From: Saccopteryx bilineata
Lineage: Eukaryota; Chordata; Mammalia; Chiroptera; Emballonuridae
Reading direction: 5' to 3'
DNA length: 64,000 nucleotides
Assembly (NCBI RefSeq): GCF_036850765.1
Contig: NC_089490.1
Span: 129,236,522 to 129,300,521 of the forward strand
Shown here: positions 55,481-64,000 of the stretch, in pieces
Numbering within the stretch: position 1 is the stretch's first letter
How the letters are laid out: each line of letters opens with the position of its first letter
Notes under the pieces: generated by a model
Databases searched by the model: none
Told to the model about the DNA's origin: nothing
Seen by the model: the letters and a program-made list of their open reading frames with translations, nothing else
Translations under genes and position numbers: made by a program

Positions 55481-55822
55481 GTTGGCGCCTCGCGTCTACA
55501 GCCCGAGTTGCTTTTGCATTTCTTGGAAAGTGGAAATCCAGCTCGGGGTCTGTCCGCCTGGCAGAGAGGTGGTGAGTTCAGACTCGGCAGGAATGTATCG
55601 AGGAAGCCCTTTCCTGAAGAGAGAAACTCCCTTTTTCTAAGTAGGACTCCCGATTGTGGATGTGGGAAGAGACGTAGCTCTCCTGTTCAGACATATTATT
55701 ATTTCCATCAGGGAGCAGCCCTGTTTGTGGGTTAAATTTAACACTTAAAAACACCTCTTTGCTCCTGAGTGGTTTTATATGAGCTTTTGGACCGTGAAGC
55801 TTAGTGCTGAACCTGGGTCTTT

Positions 55823-56034
55823 TTTTTTTTTTTTAATACTTTATTCATTGATTTTACAGAGACAGGAGAGAAAGGGGAGTATGGATTGGGAAGTATCAAC
55901 TCATAGGTGCTTCATGTTAGTTGTTCATTGCTCACTTGTTGTATGTGCCTTGGCCAGGGCAGCCCAGGGTTTCGAACCGGCAACCTTGGCATTCCAGGCC
56001 GAAGGTTTATCCACTGCACCACCACAGGCCAGGC
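55823..56034 (-). mobile_element. SINE-C, older variant
   Basis: Reverse copy with an added TTAGTTGTTCATTGCTCACT segment like that of SINE-A. TSD GAACCTGGGTCTT at 55809-55821 region and 56035-56047. Confidence 0.88.
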
Positions 56035-56619
56035 GAACCTGGGTCTTTATGATGGACAACCCTCTGGGCTGCAGCAGGTTTTCACACTCCAAAATCTATG
56101 CTTATCTAATTGGTAAGCTCGACAGTTTTAGAGAAAAAGTGAACTCAGATTGGGTTTTAGATTGTAGGTCATGTGCTTGGTGAGTGGGTTTTAGCAGTAA
56201 TTCGTGGTTTGTTAATATATAAACTGTGAAAAGCACTAATTATGCCAGGCTGGTAATCATGTGCTTTTTCCTTGACGTTAAGCACATCTTTATTTTTGGT
56301 TTGAGCTCAAAGAAACTACTTACAGTTCTGAAACATTATCTGAGTCTTGTGATTGTGTTCCTCACCATTTAGCTCTTGTGCAAACTGATTCTAGAATCTT
56401 TGGATAGAACTTAAGACCAAAGCTGAAAGAGCAGTTATGTTTTTGCAGGGGAAAAAATAGCCTTTTTTATAATTGGGCACTAACTTTGACTGCAGTGCAG
56501 AAGGTGCCAGCTGCTTTTCGTGGCAGTGTTATTTCATCCTGTGATGAAATAATCAGTCCTTGGCAGGGGATGAAGCTGAGGACCAAGATGATGCTCACTA
56601 CAACAAGCAAAAGCTAATG

Positions 56620-56675
56620 CGGACTGACTGTCTCTCCCCGTTTCCAGCTTCAGAAAAATACAAAAAAAAAAAAAG
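56620..56675 (+). mobile_element. 56-bp truncated SINE-B
   Basis: Only the last bases of SINE-B (GACTGTCTCTCCCCGTTTCC) and the A-tail. TSD AAAGCTAATG perfect at 56610-56619 and 56676-56685. Confidence 0.92.
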
Positions 56676-57531
56676 AAAGCTAATGGAGAAACAGGAAGCT
56701 TTGAACCTAAGGATGTCTTGCTGCAAATTTCATGGTCCTTCCACTTCCAACAAAGTTGCCCCCAATAAGAATATTTTAGTTAGTATGGTGCTTTGTACTT
56801 AGTTGTTCTGGGAATTCTCATTTCTCAAAATAGCTTTACGAGGGAGATAGAAGAGATACTACTCCATTTCAACAGATGAAGAATTTGAGAGATTGAGTTT
56901 GTAGTTGATCCTGGATAGCTCCTCAGTCAGGAGGAGGTCTGTGTTCCAGACCTTTTGATCTCTTGTTCTTTGTGTTAGTATTTAATAACATTAGGAAATT
57001 TTTTACACCAAAGTTGAGAAATCTAAGTAATTGTAAGGTTGCTATTTTTCAGATGCTGTTTCTTGCCTCATTTTCTGCTATTTCAGCACTGACATTTCCT
57101 CTACCATGCTATTCTTTTTGCCTTGCATGAGTAGTGTTGCTTTGTGCAGAAGGAAAACATAAGGGAATTTCACTGTTGAGTGATAATAAAAGCTGATGTT
57201 CACCACACTGGCAGATAAAAATCACTATAGAAATTAAGAAAGACTTAGTTCAAGCTTTGCATTCTTCTACTGGAAAATGGTTGGGTTTCTATTTGAGGAT
57301 TGAAGAAATTAAGCAACTGCTGTAATTTAGGAGGGTTTATCCATCATTAGCAGGACAGCCTAACTTGTGTAGTGGCTTGAAAGCCAAATGAATCTTTGAA
57401 GGTGGCAGGTCGAGTTCCTAGAATGAGGAAGGAGCTTTCTGTGACCAGCAGGGCACACAGGTGCATCATACATTTAAACAGGTTTTCCCTTATCTCAAAG
57501 TCTCAGTTCTCTGCTGCCCTTTAAAAGTCTT

Positions 57532-57870
57532 TTTTTTTTTTTTTTTTTTTTTACAGAGAGAGAGAGTCAGAGAGGGATAGATAGGGACAGACAGACAGGA
57601 ACGGAGAGAGAGATGAGAAGCATCAATCATCAATTTTTTCGTTGCTACACCTTAGTTGTTCATTGATTGCTTTCTCATATGTGCCTTGACCGCGGGCCTT
57701 CAGCAGACTGAGTAACCCCTTGCTTGAGCCAGCGACCTTGGGAACAAGCTGGTGAGCTTTTGCTCAAGCCAGATGAGCCTGCGCTGAAGCTGGCGACCTC
57801 GGGGTCTTGAAACTGGGTCCTCTGCATCCCAGTCCGAAGCTCTATCCACTGCGCCACCGCCTGGTCAGGC
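57532..57870 (-). mobile_element. SINE-A
   Basis: Reverse, near-consensus; TSD TAAAAGTCTT at 57522-57531 and 57871-57880. Confidence 0.95.
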
Positions 57871-58522
57871 TAAAAGTCTTGCATTATTGTTTGTTTCATA
57901 TCCGTTAACTCATGTGGAATTATGTAGTAATTGGAGTTGAGCAGAATGTAATTTGAACCTTCTGATATTTGTGTTATTGATAGTTCTCTAAGTAAGGTAG
58001 CAGGCCATTTGTGTAGTTCCAAGTAGTCGGTTTCTTGTGAAAATGAGTGAAAGGTATAGTATGCTCATTTTTGTGTTTCACCTTTTAGGGATAATGAAAA
58101 TTCATAAGACATAAGTGAGAAATTAGAAGGGGCAATTGAATGCTGACCAGTTGAAGTAGCTAAATGAACTGCTTTTGTTTTTGCCTATTCATCAGAAGAG
58201 AATTATGAAGACTCAGCTTTCACAGATCTCTGCTAGAATTTGGTTGTTGCGTGAAAACACAAACAATGGAGGTAAATTTTGGCAAAATAGTAAAAAGGAA
58301 GAGTTGAAAAATTTTAAGTGTGCAAATTTAGGATTTGATTGGGAAAGAAAAGGGAAAGATTAGGACAGGGTAGCTCTTTTAGAATGGAATTCTTGGAAAG
58401 AAAAAGTGGCTGGGGGTGGGGAATGAGAAAGAGTATGAAGAATAGAAAAGAGCCCTCTGCTATGAGTCTGATGGCAAAAAAAAAAATATTTTTGGCAGAG
58501 AAAACAGAGACACTGCTTTTTA

Positions 58523-58902
58523 TTTTTTATTTTATTTTATTTTTGCATTTTTCCGAAGCTGGAAATGGAGGCAGTCAGACAGATTCCCGCATGCGCTTGA
58601 CTGGGATCCACCCGGCATGCCCACCAGGGGGCGATGCTCTGCCGCTCTGGGGCGTTGCTCTGTTGGAATCAGAGCCATTCTAGCGCCTGAGGCAGAGGCC
58701 ATAGAGACATCCTCAGCGCCCTGGCCATCTTTGCTCCAATGGAGCCTCGGCTGCGGGAGGGGAAGAGAGAGACAGAGAGGAAGGAGAGGGGGAGGGGTGG
58801 AGAAGCAGATGGGCGCTTCTCCTGTGTGCCCTGGCCGGGAATTGAACCCGGGACTCCCGCATGCCAGGCCGACACTCGACCACTGAGCCAACCGGCCAGG
58901 GC
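58523..58902 (-). mobile_element. SINE-B
   Basis: Reverse, near-consensus; CACTGCTTTTTA recurs on both sides. Confidence 0.93.
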
Positions 58903-58978
58903 CGGCACTGCTTTTTAGAAGAGAGCTACAGCATAGTGCTTTGTCTCCATATTAGCTGTGTGCTCTGTCATATCGTTT

Positions 58979-59817
58979 TGTTATAAAGTATTGCACTCAA
59001 GATTCTGAAAGGCACTGTACCTCATTTCATCGAGTTCACATAGAGACACCCAGTCCAGATGAATTTTGAAGAGTTTTATTTATTGAAGAAGGAGATTTAT
59101 TAGTATGCCGGCCACATATGGCTGACATGGGGCATCTGCAGGCCCAAATGGTGCAGTGCCAAAAATAGTTCAGGGGCTGCTTATATACCCTTGATCACAC
59201 AGGGGCGGGGAGAGCGTGAGGTCAAGGTACAAGCTGAAAACATTTGTTTAGGGGATACACAGAAACATTAAGACTTTCAAGGTGGCCTGACCTGTGGTGG
59301 CGCAGTGGATAAAGCATCGCCCTGGAAATGCTGAGGTTGCCGGTTCGAAACCCTGGGCTTGCCTGGTCAAGGCACATATGGGAGTTGATACTTCCAGCTC
59401 CTCCCCCTTCTCTCTCTCTGTCTCTCCCTCTCCTCTCTAAAATGAATAAATAAATAAAAATAAAAAAAAATAAAAAAAAAAGACTTTCAAGGTAACACAA
59501 TCAAAGATGTTTACAAATCTCTCAGGGTTCATCTTCCCTCACTAGCCTAGAGGCATTTAACCCTCAAGATTCCAGGGAGGGGGAGGAACTACAATCAATG
59601 CAAGGTGGTGTGTAAATTCTGTCTCCCATTGAAAGAGAAGAAGTTTCTTGGTTAACCTTTATTTTAGATTTAAAACTGAATGACCCTTTGTTCTTGCAAG
59701 CCAAAAATTTCTACATCCTTCTCTCTCCCCTCCCTAAGGAGGGATGGGACAGGAAAGCCTGACTTTTCCTCTCAGAATATCAATATCAATTTTTCACCTT
59801 TTTGGTACCGTACAACA
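58979..59817 (-). mobile_element. LTR2 solo LTR with SINE-C insert
   Basis: Reversed TGTTGTACGGTACC to ACTTTATAACA. TSD GTTT perfect at 58975-58978 and 59818-59821, so this family makes 4-bp duplications. Confidence 0.9.
59284..59480 (+). mobile_element. SINE-C inside LTR2
   Basis: TSD AGACTTTCAAGGT at 59271-59283 and 59481-59493. Confidence 0.95.
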
Positions 59818-59983
59818 GTTTGATGTTCTGTTTCCCTCCTACTCCCAAAGTCACAAGATCTAATTATACCTCATAAAATGTTTCTGATGAATCCCTTTCC
59901 AGATGCCCAGAAGCGAATTAAATTCCTGTTAGCTTCTTCAGGATATATTTTTGGTTATATGCCTTTATTTGTCATATGTGCTT

Positions 59984-60350
59984 TTCTTTTTTTTTTTCTT
60001 TTTTCTTTTTTGTATTTCTCTGAAGTTGGAAATGGGGAGGCAGTCAGACAGACTCCTGCATGCGCCCGACCGGGATCCACCCGGCATGCCCACCAGGGGG
60101 CGATGCTCTGCCGCAATCAGAGCCATTCTAGCGCCTGAGGCAGAGGCCACAGAGCCATACTCAGCGCCTGGGCAAACGCTGCTCCAATGGAGCCTTGGCT
60201 TCGGGAGGGGAAGAAAGAGACAGAGAGGAAGGAGAGGGGGAGGGGTGGAGAAACAGATGGGCGCCTCTCCTGTGTGCCCTGGCCAGGAATCGAACCCGGG
60301 ACTCCTGCACGCCAGGCCGACACTCTACCACTGAGCCAGCCGGCCAGGGC
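59984..60350 (-). mobile_element. SINE-B
   Basis: Reverse copy lacking about 25 bases in the middle (around 60110). TSD not found. Confidence 0.92.
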
Positions 60351-60457
60351 TGTTGACTTCAGTATTTTTCCTTATCACTCTAAGGAAGCGTCCTTTTCAA
60401 CTTGGGGGGTGGGGTGTCGAACATTTATACTTATTAGTCCTGTTCTTCCCACTAGTC

Positions 60458-60748
60458 CAGGGGATCGGGAACCTTTTTGGCTGAGAGAGCCATGAACGCC
60501 ACATATTTTAAAATATAATTTTGTGAGAGCAATACAATGACCTGTGTACCTTACACATTATCCAATAAAAATTTGGTGTTGTCCTGGAGGACAGCTGTGA
60601 TTGACTCCAGCCACCCACAACCATGAACATGAGCAGTAGGAAATGAATGGATTGTAATACATGAGAATGTTTTATATATTTAACATTATTTTTGTTTTAT
60701 TAAAGATTTGTCTGTGAGCCAGATGCACACATAGGTTCCCGGCCCCTG
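60458..60748 (-). mobile_element. Non-autonomous hAT element (type 2)
   Basis: CAGGGGATCGGGAACCTTTT to TAGGTTCCCGGCCCCTG; reverse of 29682-29995. Flanks CACTAGTC and CAGTAGTT agree at 6 of 8. Confidence 0.85.
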
Positions 60749-61334
60749 CAGTAGTTTATTTGTGGGACCATACTGAATGCTTGACTTCTTTTTTTCATTA
60801 TTAATAGTGACATGAGCCTCTGAAACACTGGACGTCTGATGGAAGTTAATAATGACACTTTATTGTGTACTGCTGGACAGTTTTCAAATTTCCCCCCTTT
60901 TGTTTGATACAATAAATAAAGTGATTTATTTATGCAACACAATTTTTCTTTTATCATGAGGGAACTGAGGCCCTGAGAAAGGAAATTACCTCCCTGAGGT
61001 CACAAAATTGAGCTATTTACTGTGCGCCAGCTAGGTGTCCAGTGCTGTACTAGGCCTCGGAATGTCAAATATGGGAAAGCCCTGTATAGCCTGGAGTGAA
61101 ATCATAACTGATTTTGTTAATATGAAATCTCCTATAAAAATTGTGAAATGGCTACCACACTGCAGAGGTAACACAGCTAAGGGATTTTCACACAGAAGTT
61201 AGATTAAAGATAAATAAGAATAGGAAATATATACTCATCCTTTCCTAATTCATCAAACATTGAGCTAGGAGGTCTCAAAAACCTGGCTGAACGTAGAAAT
61301 CAGCTGGAGAACCTTAAAAAAAAAAAAAGGCATG

Positions 61335-61721
61335 GGCCCTGGCCGGTTGGCTCAGCGGTGGAGCGTCAGCCTGGTGTGCGGGGGACTTGGGTTCGATTCC
61401 CGGCCAGGGCACATAGGAGAAGCGCCCATTTGCTTCTCCACCCCCCCCCTCCTTCCTCTCTCTCTCTTCCCCTCCTGCAGCCAAGGCTCCATTGGAGCAA
61501 AGATGGCCTGGGCGCTGGGGATGGCTCCTTGGCCTCTGCCCCAGGTGCTAGAGTGGCTCTGGTCACGGCAGAGCGATGCCCCGGAGGGGCAGAGCATCGC
61601 CCTCTGGTGGGCAGAGCATTGTGCCGGGTGGATCCCGGTCGGGCACATGTGGGAGTCTGTCTGACTGTCTCTCCCCATTTCCGGCTTCAGAAAAAAAAAA
61701 GAAAAAAAAAAAAAAAAAAAA
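61335..61721 (+). mobile_element. SINE-B
   Basis: Near-consensus; AAAAGGCATG on both sides. Confidence 0.94.
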
Positions 61722-61789
61722 GGCATGTTGGTGAAGAGACAAGTAGGAATTGAAATTTAAAAGAAATAGTAAGTTTATAATAGTATCAA

Positions 61790-63540
61790 GGAACATTAAA
61801 TACCTAGAGATAATTATAACAGGAAAGGTGAAGACCTCTACACAGAAAACTATACAACATTCTTGGGATAACTTGGAAAACTATAAATAGAGAGACATCT
61901 CGAATTTGTAGATTAGAAAATTCTGTTATAAAAAGATATCATTCCTCCCTAAATTAATCCATTTAGTGCCATCACAGTCAAATCTCAGGAGGCTTTTTTT
62001 GTGTGTGGGAAAATTGACAAGCTACTTTCTAAAATTTATATGGAAGTGAAAAGGGGCCAAAAATAGTCAAGACAGTCTTAAAGAGGAAGAACAAATTTGG
62101 GACAGAAATTGAAACATTGTAATATTGGGGTTATAGAGTCTGGAGGAGTCCAGAAGTAAATCCTCACATGTGGTTACTTATGTGAAAGATGGAACTGTAT
62201 TTTCAATAAAGGTTGCTATGTCACCTGGCCTGTGGTGGCGCAGTGGATAAAGTGTCGACCTGGAATGCTGAGGTCACCAGTTGGAAACCCCGACTTGCCT
62301 GGTCAAGACACATGTTGGAGTTGATATTTCCTGCTCTAACCCCCTGTTCTCTCTCTCTCTTTCCTCTCTCTCTCTCTCCTCTCTCTTTTTAATAAAAATG
62401 AATCTATAAAAATCTAAAAAGAAAACTTAAAAAAAAAATAATAAAGGTTGCTATGTTAACTGGATATATTCAATACATATGAAAAAAGTGAACTTGACCC
62501 TAACCCCCCCAACATACACACCATTAAATCAATTTCAGGTTGATTTTAACCTTAAATGTGAAAGGTAAAACAGAGGTCTAGAAATTAACATCAGGAATGT
62601 CTCTTCATGGTCTTGGAAATATGTTAGCAAAGCTTTCTTTAAAATTATAAAGGAAAAACTTGAGAAATTGGCCTACATTGAAATTAAAATTATTGTTAAT
62701 TTAAGAGTAACAAGAGAGTAGAAACAAACTACAAGAGGGAAAGGAGATATTTGTAATATACATCTGACAGAATACTCATATTGATATATGAAGAACTCCT
62801 AAAATTCGGTAGGGACAGACAATCCAATTTTTTAAATGGGCAAAAGACTTGAATAGACCCTTTTCATAAAAAAGGATAGCCAATAAGCAGAACAGTGTTC
62901 CTACTATCATCAGTAATTAGAGAAATGCAAATTTAAATCATTGAGCTGTCACTATATATACTTTCCCACAAGTTGCTAGGGGTATAAAGGGTATAAAGGG
63001 TATACTGTGTTGGGTAACTGGCAGTATCTACTAACATTGAGCATAAGTATACCCTATTATCTGATAATTCTCATAGGTTCTACCCAATAGAAATATGTAC
63101 ACGTGTGCACCAGAAGACATATTCAAAAAATGTCTGAATGGAATTATAAAAATTCCTTAGGAAAAGTAATCCAAATGCTTCTAACAGTAGAAAGATGAGT
63201 AAATTGTGCTATATTTATTTCAAGTATACAATACTGAAAATGAATTAATTATAGTTATAACAGTGGGGAATGAGTCTTCCAAATATAATGTTAATTTTTA
63301 AAAAGCTAGATACAAAAGAATTCATGTTGTATGCTTCCATTTAATTAAATTTCAAAAACAAGTAAAACTTACCTATGGAGTTAGAAGTTAGGATTATGGT
63401 TACCTCTGGGGAGGAGGGATTGGCAGGGGGCGGGTCATAGGGACACCTCTCAGATGCTAGAATGCTTTCTCGACCTGGCAGCATAAACTTTGTGCACTTC
63501 TCTGTATGTTACGTTAATAAGTATTTGGACCCTAACCCCA
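61790..63540 (+). mobile_element. Old LINE-1 ORF2/3' fragment
   Basis: Sense-oriented LINE-1 text in order: ACAGAAAACTATACAACATT, GGCCAAAAATAGTCAAGACA, GGGCAAAAGACTTGAATAGA, TAATTAGAGAAATGCAAATT, then a 3' UTR. Many indels; no open frame. Split by SINE-C at 62222. Confidence 0.75.
62222..62439 (+). mobile_element. SINE-C inside the old LINE-1
   Basis: TSD ATAAAGGTTGCTATGT on both sides (62206-62221, 62441-62456). Confidence 0.95.
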
Positions 63541-64000
63541 GGGATTTTGATTAAACTGCTCTGGAGAGGAGCCCAGGCAACAACAACCAGGGTGGATAAC
63601 CATTGTTTTAGAATTTCTTTCTAATAAGTACACCTCATGAGCCCTATAGAAATTTTGAAAAATAAGGAAATGGGTAAGGAAAAGAAATAAATTATTTAAA
63701 ATACACACCTAGAGGTACCTTCTTTTAATATCCCTACTTATTTTGTGAATTGACCAGTTTTGTAAATATTAAAATATCTCTGTTCTTTATTTGGTGTCTG
63801 CCTGGTTCTTGCTACAGTCATTTGGGGAAAGACGGTTAGCTTCTGAAATGTCAGATGTTCTTGAAAAAATCAGTAGCAGAGACTCTATAGTGTTTTGGTT
63901 CTAATCATTGTATTCTCAGGTGCGCTGTTTGTTTTATTTATTTCTGACTTTCATAATGAGAACAAGACTTCCTAGGTAGTTGTATGTATCATTTGTGGTC

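Larger units (their letters stand above)
55473..64000 (+). other. TM7SF3: TM7SF3 intron 1 (partial)
   Basis: No second coding exon was found to the window end. Contents: SINEs, one hAT element, one LTR2, L2/MIR-like debris (about 56820-56900 and 60960-61060) and an old LINE-1 (61790-63540). The last 460 bases show nothing. Confidence 0.7.

Noticed and set aside
54795..55735. Long open frames across the TM7SF3 CpG island, including one of 205 codons
   Set aside because: Only the short segment 55382-55472 has a signal peptide, a conserved splice donor and family resemblance. The rest is GC-rich promoter.
4965..56115. CRISPR-like or operon-like organisation
   Set aside because: No regularly spaced short repeats with unique spacers. 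The sequence is a vertebrate nuclear genome.
58175..58363. Open frame that might be TM7SF3 exon 2
   Set aside because: Its translation does not resemble TM7SF3, and no fitting acceptor or donor was seen.
7394..61726. Many open frames of 60-200 codons with recurring text such as ARALGMAPWPLPQALEWLW
   Set aside because: They all fall in SINE-B copies, on either strand, and differ by frameshifts between copies. They reflect the GC-rich SINE body, not a protein family.
3936..62439. tRNA genes at SINE heads
   Set aside because: A and B boxes are present, but the heads continue into SINE bodies and A-tails with target duplications. They are retroposons, not tRNA genes.

Overview
The window looks like nuclear DNA from a bat. 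It is AT-rich mammalian sequence, dense with tRNA-derived SINEs, LTR elements, hAT-type DNA elements and a Helitron, and it holds two single-copy genes. From general knowledge, this mix (recent LINE-1, several tRNA-SINE families, DNA transposons, Helitron) points to Chiroptera. I cannot name the species, and the dominant SINEs do not look like the classical vesper-bat Ves element. Two protein-coding genes are supported by exon-by-exon reading. MED21 is on the minus strand, complete in four coding exons between 19218 and 35404 (144 codons, intact). TM7SF3 is on the plus strand, with only its first coding exon here (55382-55472). The head-to-head MED21/TM7SF3 order matches human 12p11.23.

About 50 SINE insertions fall into four types, named here for this report. 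SINE-A (~330 bp) starts GCCTGACCAGGCGGTGGCGC. SINE-B (~390 bp) starts GGCCCTGGCCGGTTGGCTCA. SINE-C (~200 bp) starts GCCTGACCTGTGGTGGCGCA. SINE-D (~170 bp) is an older Ves-like type. Nearly all SINE lengths include A-tails, and many copies have target-site duplications (TSDs) readable by eye.

Layout. 1-3390: 5' half of a young LINE-1 on the minus strand, with an open ORF1 running off the window edge and a 2.4 kb 5' UTR containing a CpG-rich promoter. 3390-11850: old LINE-1 debris, SINEs and a degenerate pogo-like DNA transposon (4491-6304). 11850-13975: a LINE-1 with an inverted 5' arm, interrupted by a solo LTR. 13976-19217: unassigned sequence, a solo LTR (15144-15462), a hAT element and SINEs. 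19218-35404: MED21. Its 14.4 kb intron 1 is packed with insertions, including a possible 9.7 kb proviral skeleton (24645-34334). 35405-55140: intergenic region between the two promoters. It holds a short Helitron (36832-37702), two large solo LTRs, a class-I-like provirus with both LTRs (44057-49743) and more nested LTRs. 55000-64000: TM7SF3 CpG promoter, exon 1 and part of intron 1.

LTR families named here: LTR1 (TGTTGGGCAG...TTTACA, five copies each with a perfect 5-bp TSD), LTR2 (TGTTGTAAGG...TATAACA, 4-bp TSDs), LTR3 (TGATRGATA..., ~350 bp), LTR4 (the proviral LTR, TGTGACATC...TGTAACA) and LTR5 (a single copy at 15144). The strongest non-routine observations are the Helitron with both termini visible, the open LINE-1 ORF1, the LTR1 series, the two-LTR provirus with a tRNA-Thr-like primer site, and a 103-bp identical sequence present twice 15 kb apart.
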